The notes under the pieces were generated by a model. That model had not been told where the DNA came from. It was given only the letters and a program-made list of their open reading frames with translations, and did not search any database. Below, in pieces: positions 14,878-25,167 of a stretch of DNA of 64,000 nt (position 1 is its first letter; every line of letters begins with the position of its first letter). The DNA comes from Sulfitobacter sp. D7 (GTDB taxonomy: Bacteria; Pseudomonadota; Alphaproteobacteria; Rhodobacterales; Rhodobacteraceae). Made by a program: the position numbers and the translations under genes. The stretch is taken from the NCBI RefSeq assembly GCF_003611275.1, contig NZ_CP020694.1, forward strand, positions 2,356,001-2,420,000, given 5' to 3'.

Positions 14878-15525
14878 ATGCCGCGCGATGCTTTCTCTCA
14901 TGTCACCACTTGGGTCTTCGACCTTGATCAAACGCTCTACCCCCCCGAGGCGCGGCTTTTCGATCTGATCGAATCGCGTATGGTCGATTGGGTAATGCGC
15001 GCCATCAAGGTCGACCGGGCCGAGGCCAACCACCTGCGCCAGCACTATTGGCAGACCTATGGCACCACGCTGGCGGGGCTGATGCGCGAACACGGCGTCG
15101 ATCCCGGCCCCTACCTCACGGATGTGCATGACATCCCGATGGACCGGCTGACCCCCGACCCATTACTCGCCCAAGCGATCCGCGTTCTGCCGGGGCGCCG
15201 CATCGTCTACACCAATGGCTGCGCTCCCTACGCCGAACGGGTGCTTGAGGCGCGCGGCCTTTCGGGGCTATTCGATGCGGTCTACGGCGTCGAACATGCG
15301 GATTTCCTGCCCAAACCCGAAGCCGCCGCCTACGATAAAGTCTTTGCCATCGACGGTTTCCAAACCGCAGCCGCCGCGATGTTTGAGGATGATCCACGCA
15401 ACCTTGCCGCCCCCCATGCCTTGGGGATGCGCACGGTGCATGTGGCGCCCACACGTGGCGAAGGCGATCACATCCACTACCATACGCAAGACCTCTGCGA
15501 TTTTCTGACACGGGTGGCGGGCTGA
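14878..15525 (+). CDS. HAD-family pyrimidine 5'-nucleotidase
   Basis: The 215-residue hydrolase has motif I VFDLDQTLYP near the N-terminus, motif II YTNG, the motif III lysine in DFLPKPEAAAYDKV, and motif IV in EDDPRNLAAP. This pattern is typical of the Sdt1/pyrimidine 5'-nucleotidase group, which removes phosphate from UMP/CMP. I chose the ATG at 14878, MPRDAFSHV; an upstream in-frame ATG at 14824 and earlier starts lack support. It overlaps the next gene by one base. Confidence 0.87.
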   Translation: MPRDAFSHVTTWVFDLDQTLYPPEARLFDLIESRMVDWVMRAIKVDRAEANHLRQHYWQTYGTTLAGLMREHGVDPGPYLTDVHDIPMDRLTPDPLLAQAIRVLPGRRIVYTNGCAPYAERVLEARGLSGLFDAVYGVEHADFLPKPEAAAYDKVFAIDGFQTAAAAMFEDDPRNLAAPHALGMRTVHVAPTRGEGDHIHYHTQDLCDFLTRVAG

Positions 15526-16724
15526 TGACCTTTGATTGCGATATTCTGATTTCCGGTGGCGGCATCGCCGGACTGACCGCCGCCGCCGCTTTTGGCGCGG
15601 CGGGTTTCGACGTGATCTGCGTCGATCCCACACCGCCCGTCACCGACGGCGCGGCCGAGGGCGCCGACATGCGCTCCACCGCGCTGCTGCAACCATCCCG
15701 TCTGCTCTTGGAAGACGCCGGACTATGGGACCGCCTCGCCCCACATGCCGCCCCTTTGCAGATCATGCGGATCGTCGATGCGGGGGGCGATGACCCGAGC
15801 CCCCGCGTCACCCGCGAGTTCGACGCCGCCGATATCTCAGATGCCCCCTTCGGCTGGAACTTCCCAAATTGGCTGCTGCGCCGCGAGATTTTGGCCCGCC
15901 TGAACGCGCTGCCCAATGTCGATTTTCGCCCCGGCACTGGCACCACCACGCTCTTCACCCGCAGCTCCGAGGCCCGTGTCGGTCTCAGCGATGGCAGCCG
16001 CATCAAAACGCGACTGGTGATCGCCGCCGATGGGCGGAACAGCCCAATGCGCGATGCCGCCGGGATCGAAGTCACCACCCGCCGCTACGGCCAAAAGGCG
16101 CTGGCCTTTTGCGTGACACACCCCATCCCGCATGAGAATGTTTCGACCGAAGTACACCGCTCCGGCGGCCCCTTCACCCTCGTCCCCCTGCCCGACCGCG
16201 ACGGCATGCCCTGCTCCGCCGTGGTTTGGATGGACGACGGTCCCGCGACCCAAGCCCGCGCCACGCTGGATACCGCTGCCTTTGAGGCCGAAGCGACGGC
16301 GCGCTCAGCCAATCTTTTCGGGCCGCTGACCCTCGCCAGCCCCCGCGCGCTTTGGCCGATCATCAGCCAAGAGGCCAAGCGCCTCTCCGCCGAACGGGTG
16401 GCATTGGTGGCTGAGGCCGCCCATGTGCTGCCCCCCATCGGCGCGCAGGGGCTGAACATGTCGCTAACCGATCTGGCGACGTTGTTGGATCTGGCCCGCA
16501 AATCGCCTGAAAAGCTCGGCGATGCCGAGATGCTAGAAGCCTACCACAAGGCCCGCCACACAGACATCAGCCTGCGCGTCCGGGGCATTGACCTGCTGAA
16601 CCGGGCTAGCCAAGCCAGCAGCCCACTGGCCCGCGATGCGCGGGCGGCAGCGCTTAATGCGCTCTACGCCCTGCCCCAAGTGCGCAAGATGCTGATGCAA
16701 ATGGGGCTGGGCCTGCGCCGCTAA
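15525..16724 (+). CDS. UbiH/UbiF/Coq6-type FAD-dependent hydroxylase
   Basis: The 399-residue flavoprotein has the dinucleotide fold DILISGGGIAGLTAAAAFGAAG at the N-terminus, the DGRNSPMRDAAGI segment, and the FAD-binding end ALVAEAAHVLPPIGAQGLNMSLTDLATL. This is the aromatic-ring hydroxylase family used in ubiquinone synthesis. Which ring carbon it hydroxylates cannot be told. It starts at an ATG that shares one base with the stop codon of the nucleotidase gene, so the two are co-translated. Confidence 0.9.
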   Translation: MTFDCDILISGGGIAGLTAAAAFGAAGFDVICVDPTPPVTDGAAEGADMRSTALLQPSRLLLEDAGLWDRLAPHAAPLQIMRIVDAGGDDPSPRVTREFDAADISDAPFGWNFPNWLLRREILARLNALPNVDFRPGTGTTTLFTRSSEARVGLSDGSRIKTRLVIAADGRNSPMRDAAGIEVTTRRYGQKALAFCVTHPIPHENVSTEVHRSGGPFTLVPLPDRDGMPCSAVVWMDDGPATQARATLDTAAFEAEATARSANLFGPLTLASPRALWPIISQEAKRLSAERVALVAEAAHVLPPIGAQGLNMSLTDLATLLDLARKSPEKLGDAEMLEAYHKARHTDISLRVRGIDLLNRASQASSPLARDARAAALNALYALPQVRKMLMQMGLGLRR

Positions 16725-16742
16725 CGCGCGGCGCAGCCTGTC

Positions 16743-17867
16743 TTACAAAACCTCGTCGAGCACAGCCGTCAACCGTGCCACGGTGGCGTCAACGTCATAA
16801 AGCTTATCCAGCCCGAACAGCCCCAGACGGAAGGTGCGGAAATCATCCGGCTCTCCCACCTGCAACGGCACGCCCGCTGCAATCTGCATGCCATGAGCGG
16901 CAAAGGCCTTGCCGTTTTGCACATCCGGATCGGCGGTGTAGCCGACCACCACGCCCGGCGCGGCAAACCCGTCAGCAGCAACCGAAGTCACCCCCCGTGC
17001 GGCCAGCGCCTGCCGCACCGCTTCCCCCAAACGCCACTGCGCTTCTTTCAACCGGTCGAACCCATAATCGCGGGTCTCTTTCACTGTATCACGGAACAGC
17101 CGCAGCGCATCCGTCGGCATGGTCGCATGATAGGCATGCCCCCCCGCCTCATAGGCTTTCATGATGTCGCGCCACTTGCGCAGATCGATGGCGAAACTGT
17201 CCGATGTGGTCTCATTCAACCGCGCTTCTGCCCGCGCGGACATCATCATCAGCCCAGCGGAAGGCGACGCGCTCCACCCTTTCTGCGGGGCCGAGATCAA
17301 CACATCGACCCCAAGCGCCTTCATATCCACCCAGACACAGCCCGAGGCGATGCAATCAAGCACCATCAGCGCACCCACTTCATGCGCCGCCGCAGCCATT
17401 TCTTTGATGTAGTCATCCGGCAGGATCATGCCCGAGCTAGTCTCCACATGCGGTGCAAACACGACCTGCGGTTTCCCGTCGCGAATAGCTGCGGTGACCT
17501 CTTCAATCGGCGCGGGCGCAAAGGGCGCGGGGCTGGCGTTGCCCTGCATCCGCGCCTTCATCACCTCGGCACTCTTGGTAAGATCGGCGCTCTCAATGAT
17601 CTGGCTCCAACGGTAGGAAAACCACCCGTTGCGTACCACCAACACGTCTTGGCCGCGCGCGAATTGTCGGGCCACGGCCTCCATCGCATAGGTACCGCCG
17701 CCGGGCACCAGCGCCACAGCGTCGGCGTTGTACACTTCGCCCAGCCAGCCCGAGAGGTCGCGCATGACCTGCTGAAATTCCGCTGACATGTGGTTGAGCG
17801 AACGGTCGGTAAAGACCACGCTGAATTCATCAAGCCCCGTGGGGTCTACCGTGTCGAGCAATGCCAT
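16743..17867 (-). CDS. Class V PLP-dependent aminotransferase
   Basis: The 374-residue enzyme is a fold-type I aminotransferase of class V (serine-pyruvate, alanine-glyoxylate, 2-aminoethylphosphonate group). The N-terminus has DRSLNHMSAEF and VPGGGTYAMEAVARQF. The PLP lysine lies in SAPQKGWSASPSAG after DVLISAP, at about residue 199, and VLDCIASGC holds the cofactor Asp. The substrate is not decidable; alanine-glyoxylate or serine is most likely. It precedes an Lrp pair on the same strand, suggesting amino-acid-responsive control. Confidence 0.88.
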   Translation of the reverse strand: MALLDTVDPTGLDEFSVVFTDRSLNHMSAEFQQVMRDLSGWLGEVYNADAVALVPGGGTYAMEAVARQFARGQDVLVVRNGWFSYRWSQIIESADLTKSAEVMKARMQGNASPAPFAPAPIEEVTAAIRDGKPQVVFAPHVETSSGMILPDDYIKEMAAAAHEVGALMVLDCIASGCVWVDMKALGVDVLISAPQKGWSASPSAGLMMMSARAEARLNETTSDSFAIDLRKWRDIMKAYEAGGHAYHATMPTDALRLFRDTVKETRDYGFDRLKEAQWRLGEAVRQALAARGVTSVAADGFAAPGVVVGYTADPDVQNGKAFAAHGMQIAAGVPLQVGEPDDFRTFRLGLFGLDKLYDVDATVARLTAVLDEVL

Positions 17868-17929
17868 CGTTCTTCCTCCATCTTTCGATCAAAGGCATAT
17901 GTCCCGCCGCCGCAAAAGGCAATTCACGG

Positions 17930-18385
17930 CTAAAGCGGCCCCGGCAGACGCTCCTCGCTCAAAAGCACATTGGCCTCCACCTCCCCCGCGCCGGGCAGCG
18001 TCATGATCCGCCGCCTCAGCACACGCTCGAAATCGGGCAAATCCCGCGCCACGACCCGCAGCCGGTAGTCGAAAAGCCCCAAGACGTGCTCCACCGTCTG
18101 CACTTCGGGAATGGCACTCACCGCCCGCTCGAAATCCTCCAAACTCACCCGCCCCCGCGTGGCCAGTTTGATACCCAAAAAAACGGTCACGCCAAAACCC
18201 AATGCCTCGGGATTCAACCGCAGCCGCCGCCCGGCAATCGCGCCGCCCTCTTCCAACCGCCTGATCCGCCGCCACGTCGCAGGCTGCGACAGGCCCAACC
18301 GCCGTCCCAATGCGCTCGCACTCTGTGTGGCATCCCGCGCCAAAGCGCGCAGCAAGGCGCGGTCAATCTCATCAAGCTCAATCAC
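17930..18385 (-). CDS. Lrp/AsnC-family transcriptional regulator (second of pair)
   Basis: The 151-residue protein has an N-terminal helix-turn-helix with ASALGRRLGLSQPATWRRIRRLEE (about residues 23-46) and a C-terminal RAM ligand domain (about 65-145). The GTG start overlaps the stop codon of the upstream Lrp gene by four bases (GTGA), so the pair forms one translation-coupled unit. Paired Lrp genes can make hetero-oligomers. The nearby ilvC and aminotransferase genes are likely targets, which is inference. Confidence 0.93.
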   Translation of the reverse strand: MIELDEIDRALLRALARDATQSASALGRRLGLSQPATWRRIRRLEEGGAIAGRRLRLNPEALGFGVTVFLGIKLATRGRVSLEDFERAVSAIPEVQTVEHVLGLFDYRLRVVARDLPDFERVLRRRIMTLPGAGEVEANVLLSEERLPGPL

Positions 18386-18837
18386 AGCGGCAGCCCCTCC
18401 TGCGTTTTGATCCGCGCCACATGCATCAGCGCCTCGATCTCGGCGATATGCGGTAGCGTGAGGATACGACTGCGATAGATCTGCTGGTAATGCCCCATAT
18501 CCCGCGCAATAATCGACAGCCGCAGATCGACCCGGCCCAAAAACGTCTGAAGCTCGATCACCTCAGGCACCTGCCGCGCCTCTGCCATAAAGATGTCGAA
18601 GGCATTGGCCTGCGTCTTGTCCAGTGTCACCCGCAAGGACACCTCCAACGCATAGCCCAGTGCAGCCCAATCGATCACCACACCGCTGCCCTGCACGATC
18701 CCCTGATCCTGCAGACGCGCAATCCGCCGCGCGGCCTTGCCAGAGGTGATATTGCAGCGCTCCGCCAACTCGCCGGGGCTGAGGCTCGGCTCCGCTTGCC
18801 AATAGCGCAGAATACGGCGATCCAGATCATCAAGCAT
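18382..18837 (-). CDS. Lrp/AsnC-family transcriptional regulator (first of pair)
   Basis: The 151-residue regulator begins MLDDLDRRILRYWQAEPSLS and has the helix-turn-helix LAERCNITSGKAARRIARLQ, followed by a RAM domain ending at about residue 145. I use the ATG at 18837 rather than an upstream in-frame GTG, because the family begins at this LDDLDRRIL position. The gene is divergent from ilvC over 134 bases, a typical position for a regulator of branched-chain amino-acid synthesis. Confidence 0.93.
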   Translation of the reverse strand: MLDDLDRRILRYWQAEPSLSPGELAERCNITSGKAARRIARLQDQGIVQGSGVVIDWAALGYALEVSLRVTLDKTQANAFDIFMAEARQVPEVIELQTFLGRVDLRLSIIARDMGHYQQIYRSRILTLPHIAEIEALMHVARIKTQEGLPL

Positions 18838-18938
18838 GAATTTTCCGTTTTCCAGTGAAACCACGAATAACTATCTTCATTCTTTCACAAATACCTCTGC
18901 GATGACAATGGCCACTAGACGCAACATCGCTATGGTGA

Positions 18939-19994
<1,056 letters not shown>

Positions 19995-20024
19995 GCCATC
20001 TCCCCCTCAAGATAAGACGACATC

Positions 20025-20050
20025 GACCCCGGCCTTGCGCCGGGGTCTTT
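20025..20050 (+). terminator. Rho-independent terminator of ilvC
   Basis: GACCCCGGC (20025-20033) pairs perfectly with GCCGGGGTC (20039-20047) around a 5-base loop, followed by TTTGCCTTT. It lies 30 bases after the ilvC stop codon. Confidence 0.85.
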
Positions 20051-20070
20051 GCCTTTACGCCGGAGCCCCG

Positions 20071-20991
20071 ATGAACACCACGCCTCAGATCACCCGCACC
20101 AGCTGGCTGCTGATCGCCATTCTGGGCTTTGTCTGGGGCGGCACCTTTCTGGCCATCGAAATTGCGCTGACGGGCATTACGCCCTTTTGGCTCGCCGCCT
20201 CTCGGATCGGGTTTGCGTCGGTGGTGATGCTGGCGCTATGGGCCGGGCGCGGTTTCGCGCTATTCGCCGACCGCCCGACGCGGGGCGTGATCGCGACACT
20301 GACCACCATCGGCATTATCAGCTCGGCCCTGCCGTTTTCACTGCTGGCATGGGGGCAGCAATATGTGACCTCTGGCTTTGCCGGGGTGACCATGGCCTCG
20401 GTCGCGCTGATCGTTCTGCCCTTGGCGCATTTCCTACTGCCGGGAGAGCGTATGACCCCGCGCAAGGTTGGCGGTTTTGTCATTGGCTTTATCGGCGTGG
20501 TGGTATTGATCGGCGGGCAGGCATTTGAAAGCACGGGTGCCGCGATGGAGACTGCGGGCCGTATCGCCTGCGTCGGCGCGGCATCGTGCTATGCCATCAG
20601 CTCGATCCTCATGCGCCGCTTGCCGTCGGTAGACCCGATCGGCCTGGCCACGATCCTTATGCTGATCGGCGCAGGCATCATGTTGCCTGCCGCTTTTATC
20701 AGCGAAGGCCCGCCGCCCCTGCCCGGCCCAAAGATCGTGGCCGTCTTGGCCTTTCTGGGTCTGATACCCACCGCAGGCGCGGCCTTTTTGCGGGTCTATG
20801 TGGTGCGCACTGCCGGGCCGGTCTTTATGTCCTTGGTCAATTACCAAGTGCCGGTCTGGTCGGTCCTCTTGGGGGCGCTGGTCTTGTCAGAGCCGCTGCC
20901 GATGTCGCTGCTCTATGCGATGGCGCTGATCCTTGCGGGGGTCGGGCTCAGCCAATACGGCGCGCTGAAACGGCTGTTCCAGCGCGGATAG
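20071..20991 (+). CDS. EamA (drug/metabolite transporter superfamily) permease
   Basis: The 306-residue protein has ten predicted transmembrane helices in two EamA repeats; the first has LGFVWGGTFLAIEIALTG, the second begins near residue 155 at AGRIACVGAASCYAISSILM. Such permeases export amino acids or other small metabolites; the substrate is unknown. I start at ATG 20071 (MNTTPQITRT) because upstream codons lie inside the ilvC terminator. Its end converges on glmM. Confidence 0.88.
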   Translation: MNTTPQITRTSWLLIAILGFVWGGTFLAIEIALTGITPFWLAASRIGFASVVMLALWAGRGFALFADRPTRGVIATLTTIGIISSALPFSLLAWGQQYVTSGFAGVTMASVALIVLPLAHFLLPGERMTPRKVGGFVIGFIGVVVLIGGQAFESTGAAMETAGRIACVGAASCYAISSILMRRLPSVDPIGLATILMLIGAGIMLPAAFISEGPPPLPGPKIVAVLAFLGLIPTAGAAFLRVYVVRTAGPVFMSLVNYQVPVWSVLLGALVLSEPLPMSLLYAMALILAGVGLSQYGALKRLFQRG

Positions 20992-20997
20992 GACAGC

Positions 20998-22344
20998 CTA
21001 GCCGCCCACCGCCGCATTCACCGCGTCAACCACGCTGTCCACGGCACGTTCCATCAGTGCCGCGTCTTCATGTTCGGCCATCACACGGACCAGCGGCTCG
21101 GTGCCCGATTTGCGGATCAACAACCGCCCGCCTTGCGCCAGATCGGCCTCGGCCTGCGCGATTGCGGCTTTGACCTGCGCCTCTTCCAACGGGGTTTGCC
21201 CAGCGGAGAACCGGACGTTTTTCAGCAGTTGCGGCACCGGGTCGAATTGGTACAGCAGCTCCGAGGCAGGTTTGCCCGAGCGGACCATCTCAGCCAGAAA
21301 CTGCATCCCGGCCATAAGTCCGTCGCCCGTGGTCGCGTGGTCGGTCATCACGATATGACCCGACTGCTCCCCGCCGAGGTTGAACCCCCCTTCGCGCATC
21401 CGCTCCACCACATAGCGGTCGCCCACGCTCGTGCGCTCCAACCGCAGACCGCGGTCGTCGAGGAAACGCTCCAGCCCAAGGTTGCTCATCACCGTGGCCA
21501 CAAGCGCCTTGCCCGCAAGCCGCTCTTCTTCGGCCCAACGGGCGGCCATCAGCGCCATGAACTGGTCGCCGTCCCCGATACGGCCATTCTGATCGATCAA
21601 GATCACCCGGTCTGCATCGCCATCAAGGCAGATGCCTACATCGGCGCCATTCGCCACCACGGCCTCTGCCGCGGATTGCGGCTGGGTCGAACCACAGCCA
21701 TCGTTGATGTTGAACCCATTGGGGGCCACGCCCACGGGGATCACCGTCGCACCCAATTCCCACAGCGCCATGGGCGCCACGTGGTAGGCCGCGCCATGGG
21801 CGCAATCGATCACCACTTTCAGCCCATCAAGACGCATCTGCCGCGGGAAAGAGGATTTGACCCGTTCGATATAGCGATAGCGGCTGTCGTCGATCCGCTT
21901 GGCCCGGCCGATCTGATCCGGCTCCGAAGGCGCGACCCCTTCCGCGACCAGCGCTTCGATTTCCTGTTCGACCTGATCGGAGAGTTTGAAGCCATCCGGG
22001 CCAAAGAATTTGATACCATTGTCGCTGGCCGGATTGTGACTGGCCGAGATCATGACCCCCAGATCGGCGCGCATCGACCGCGTCAGAAGCCCGACCGCAG
22101 GCGTCGGCACCGGCCCCAGGAGCAGGACGTTCATCCCCGTGCTCGTGAGGCCCGCCGTCAGCGCGTTTTCGAACATATAGCCCGACAGCCGCGTGTCCTT
22201 GCCGATGACCACGCGGTGCACGGTGTCTTTCTCACGCCGGAAATAGCGCCCCACGGCGGCACCGATGCGCAGCGCCATTTCGGCGGTCATGGGGTGAATA
22301 TTGGCGGTGCCGCGCACGCCATCAGTACCAAAGAGTTTTGTCAT
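20998..22344 (-). CDS. glmM: Phosphoglucosamine mutase
   Basis: The 448-residue enzyme converts glucosamine-6-phosphate to glucosamine-1-phosphate for peptidoglycan and LPS precursors. It has the family start [15 protein letters not shown], the phosphorylated catalytic serine in [12 protein letters not shown] (Ser102), the metal loop DGDADR at about 242, and the phosphate-binding [15 protein letters not shown] near the C-terminus. The start overlaps the folP stop by four bases (ATGA). The folP-glmM order is conserved in many proteobacteria. Confidence 0.97.
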   Translation of the reverse strand: MTKLFGTDGVRGTANIHPMTAEMALRIGAAVGRYFRREKDTVHRVVIGKDTRLSGYMFENALTAGLTSTGMNVLLLGPVPTPAVGLLTRSMRADLGVMISASHNPASDNGIKFFGPDGFKLSDQVEQEIEALVAEGVAPSEPDQIGRAKRIDDSRYRYIERVKSSFPRQMRLDGLKVVIDCAHGAAYHVAPMALWELGATVIPVGVAPNGFNINDGCGSTQPQSAAEAVVANGADVGICLDGDADRVILIDQNGRIGDGDQFMALMAARWAEEERLAGKALVATVMSNLGLERFLDDRGLRLERTSVGDRYVVERMREGGFNLGGEQSGHIVMTDHATTGDGLMAGMQFLAEMVRSGKPASELLYQFDPVPQLLKNVRFSAGQTPLEEAQVKAAIAQAEADLAQGGRLLIRKSGTEPLVRVMAEHEDAALMERAVDSVVDAVNAAVGG

Positions 22345-23354
22345 AGCTGTTTTCCTGTCAGTGCCGCGCGGTAAAGTGAAATGGATTGGATGGTTTGCGC
22401 CACGTCGTGGACGCGCAAGACTTGGACACCGTGGCTCAGCGCCGCCAGGGCGACCGCGATGGACCCCGGTGCGCGATCTTCCCCAGCCGCGCCGCCGCCT
22501 ATGGTGCCGATGAAGCGCTTGCGCGATGCGCCCAGCAAGATCGGCACGCCGAGGCTGTGGAACAGGCTGAGATTTGCAAGCAGCGTGAGGTTGTGCTCAA
22601 GCGTCTTGCCAAAGCCGATGCCCGGATCGGCGATAATGTTGTGCCGCCCGATGCCCTCGGCCTCCAACGCGGTGATCCGCCCGGCCAGATAGTCATAGAC
22701 GTCGAGCAGGACGTTTTCATACTGCGGGTCACGTTGCATCGTGGCCGGGTCGCCTTGGGCATGCATCACGCAGACCGGCAGGTTCCGCGCCGCGCAAAAG
22801 GGCGCGAGCGCCGGGTCAAAGGTGAGCCCGGCCACGTCATTGACCAAATCTGCCCCCGCCGCGACCGCGGCTTCGGCCACGGCGGCCTTGCGGGTGTCGA
22901 TGCTGATCGCTCCGGGTCCAGCAGCGCGCAGCCCTTCGATTACGGGACGAACGCGCGCGATCTCTTCGTCCTCAGGCACCGTTTCGGCCCCCGGACGGGT
23001 CGATTCGCCGCCGATATCCAGCATGTCGACCCCCGCCGCCCGCATTGCCGCCCCCGCAGCGACCGCGATCTGCGGATCGGCATGGCGACCGCCATCTGAG
23101 AAACTGTCGGGCGTGGCATTGAGAATCCCCATCACGCGGGGGCGGTCGAAAGTCAGCCCTGCGATGGCCGGGCGCGGCGCGGTCAACGCCGCCCGCGCCG
23201 TAGGGGGGAGCGCGTCTGCCGTGATCACATGCGGCGCCTGCCCCCGCGCCAATACCTCAACATGGGTAAACCAGCCCCAGCCGCCCGCAAGGGTCAGCGC
23301 GCCTTCGGGCCGCGCGGGACCAATCTGAACCAAGGGGCGGTGATAATCTGTCAT
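22341..23354 (-). CDS. folP: Dihydropteroate synthase
   Basis: The 337-residue enzyme joins p-aminobenzoate to dihydropterin pyrophosphate in folate synthesis and is the sulfonamide target. Diagnostic segments are [26 protein letters not shown] and [15 protein letters not shown]. About 60 extra N-terminal residues precede the barrel, as in other Rhodobacterales. The ATG (MTDYHRPLV) shares one base with the folB stop codon (TGATG), and the end overlaps glmM. Confidence 0.95.
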   Translation of the reverse strand: MTDYHRPLVQIGPARPEGALTLAGGWGWFTHVEVLARGQAPHVITADALPPTARAALTAPRPAIAGLTFDRPRVMGILNATPDSFSDGGRHADPQIAVAAGAAMRAAGVDMLDIGGESTRPGAETVPEDEEIARVRPVIEGLRAAGPGAISIDTRKAAVAEAAVAAGADLVNDVAGLTFDPALAPFCAARNLPVCVMHAQGDPATMQRDPQYENVLLDVYDYLAGRITALEAEGIGRHNIIADPGIGFGKTLEHNLTLLANLSLFHSLGVPILLGASRKRFIGTIGGGAAGEDRAPGSIAVALAALSHGVQVLRVHDVAQTIQSISLYRAALTGKQL

Positions 23355-24283
23355 CAGGCAATCTCCGCACTGTCGACATCGAGCACCCGCACCGGCAGCG
23401 CCGCGCCCTCGGGCCGGTCTGCGCCGATCAGCACCAACTCGCTGGCGGATGAGCTTTCGGCAAACCACGCGGCCAAGGCCGGTGCCGCGCTTGGTGCGGC
23501 GGCGGGGCCGTCCACCGCATCGAGCACGATCCGCGCAGGGGCCCAGATGCTGATCTGGCCGTTTTTCATCGCCCAGTCCAACTCTGTCCGGCTGCCAACC
23601 ACCGCGCAGCGGGGATCGCGCGCCCAGAGCACCCAAGCGTTCTGTTCGATCGCCAAAAGGTCGATGTGGCGTTGTGCTTTTTCATCTCCGGCCCGTGGGG
23701 CCGCGATGTCAGCGGGGCCAACGCAAAGGATCACGGGCTGGGCGGAGGCTTCCAAGTGGTCGAGCCATCCGGTCAAGCGGTCAGAGGCAATGGCGGCATT
23801 TGACAGGTAAATCACGCGCGGCTGCGGTGCCTCTTGGGCGGCGTCCTGCACTATGGCAGCGCCCTCCCGCGCCCGCACGATCTCAACCCCAAGCGCACCG
23901 GGGCCACGGTCAAGCTTTTCGATCCGCACGAAAACCCGCATCGCCTGCGGTTCGATCAAGATACGGTCCGCCACCCGTTCGGCCAGCGTTTCCAAGAGGT
24001 TGAGCCGCTCGGCGGCAAGCTCGGCGGCGATGGCCTCGGTCACGCGGTCATAGGACAGGATGCGATCCACATCGTCATCCACCACGCCCGTCAGGGGCGC
24101 CACCTCGACCACCACGTTGAAACAGACCCGTTGCGTGACATCCCGCTCGGCCTGAAAGGCGCCGATCTCTACCTCAACGATATGATCGCGCAGGGAAATA
24201 CGGTCGCGCGGCTCAGGGCCGGCCATCGTCTCTGCCCGCTCAGAAGGGTGGGCAAAGGCAAGTCGAATTTCGTCGTCGGACAT
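23354..24283 (-). CDS. folB: Dihydroneopterin aldolase with a long C-terminal extension
   Basis: The first half of this 309-residue protein is a FolB domain: it has the family pattern DRISLRDHIVEVEIGAFQAER, LSYDRVTEAIAAEL and LLETLAERVADRIL, and would cleave dihydroneopterin. FolB alone is about 120 residues. The remaining 170 residues (from about QPRVIYLSNAAIASDRL) form a second module that I do not recognise; it looks like a small alpha/beta domain. The gene heads the folB-folP-glmM operon with one-base and four-base overlaps. Confidence 0.87.
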   Translation of the reverse strand: MSDDEIRLAFAHPSERAETMAGPEPRDRISLRDHIVEVEIGAFQAERDVTQRVCFNVVVEVAPLTGVVDDDVDRILSYDRVTEAIAAELAAERLNLLETLAERVADRILIEPQAMRVFVRIEKLDRGPGALGVEIVRAREGAAIVQDAAQEAPQPRVIYLSNAAIASDRLTGWLDHLEASAQPVILCVGPADIAAPRAGDEKAQRHIDLLAIEQNAWVLWARDPRCAVVGSRTELDWAMKNGQISIWAPARIVLDAVDGPAAAPSAAPALAAWFAESSSASELVLIGADRPEGAALPVRVLDVDSAEIA

Positions 24284-24396
24284 CGGCAGCGCCTATCGGA
24301 TCAGGGTATCGGGCCCCGTCGGGGGCGCTTCGATGCACATTTAGCAGGCCCACCGACGGCAGGCCAGCACCCGAAGGCACATCCGAACCCGAACTC

Positions 24397-25038
24397 TTAG
24401 TTCGAGGCGGTTTTCCACGTGTGGCGGTAGAAGAGATGCTGACCGATCCGCGCAGTCTTGGTATAGACCCGCGCCCAGTTGGGGTTCACGGCGGTGGTGT
24501 GGTAGTGGGTCGCGCCATTGGTCAGCTTGGGCGCGGAGCCGTCGATGATCGCACGCGCCACTTTAGAGACACGGGCAAAGGCGCGCGGCTCATTGATGAC
24601 TTCTTTGTAGCCGTCGCAGGTATAGGTAAACTGGCACTGATACTTGCGCCCCGTCCCCTGATTGATCACGCCGCAAAGCGTGCCGGGAAAGCGGGCCGAT
24701 TTCACACGGTTCATGATCACTTCGGCCACGGCAAACTGGCCTTTGACCGTCTCACCGCGCGCCTCGAAATAAAGCGCTTCGGCAAGGCACTGCAACTCGG
24801 CGTTGCCTTCGGCTTTGGGCTGGCTGTCGACCCAAGCGGTCGAGAATTTCACATCTGTCTCGCTGGCCGACACGGGCTGCGCGACCATCTCCTGAAGTCG
24901 CGCCGCACCGGCGGATTTCAGACCTTGAATTTCAATCTGCGCAAGATCGCTCGCGCTTTCGGAGCTTGCTTGAACAGCCAGCGGGCTGCTGCACAGAGCC
25001 ATGGAAAGAGCAAAAGAGATCGACCGGATAAAACGCAT
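24397..25038 (-). CDS. Secreted SleB-type cell-wall hydrolase
   Basis: The 213-residue protein starts with a signal peptide (MRFIRSISFALSMALCSSPLAVQA). The C-terminal half is a Hydrolase_2/SleB domain, with the catalytic Glu region LAEALYFEARGETVKGQFAVAEVIMNR, then NEPRAFARVSK, TNGATHYH and IGQHLFYRH. These act as peptidoglycan lytic enzymes. I use the second of two adjacent ATGs (25038) because GAGG lies six bases before it. It stands alone between the fol operon and the PPDK-like gene. Confidence 0.88.
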   Translation of the reverse strand: MRFIRSISFALSMALCSSPLAVQASSESASDLAQIEIQGLKSAGAARLQEMVAQPVSASETDVKFSTAWVDSQPKAEGNAELQCLAEALYFEARGETVKGQFAVAEVIMNRVKSARFPGTLCGVINQGTGRKYQCQFTYTCDGYKEVINEPRAFARVSKVARAIIDGSAPKLTNGATHYHTTAVNPNWARVYTKTARIGQHLFYRHTWKTASN

Positions 25039-25167
25039 CATGCGCCTCGCATCATTGTTAGGGCTGCGGGGCGGATAGCCAAAAGGTTCCGGGCGGTAAA
25101 CCCAACCGGACATTATGTGCAGAAACTTGCCGAATTATGGTATAAGTTGGGCTGGAGCCCGCTGCCC

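Noticed and set aside
21070..22374. 434-residue open frame antisense to glmM
   Set aside because: Shadow frame opposite a clear GlmM; His/Arg-rich composition is typical of antisense translation.
24284..24396. Possible tRNA or small RNA in the gap after folB
   Set aside because: No cloverleaf, no T-arm sequence and no conserved hairpin were found.
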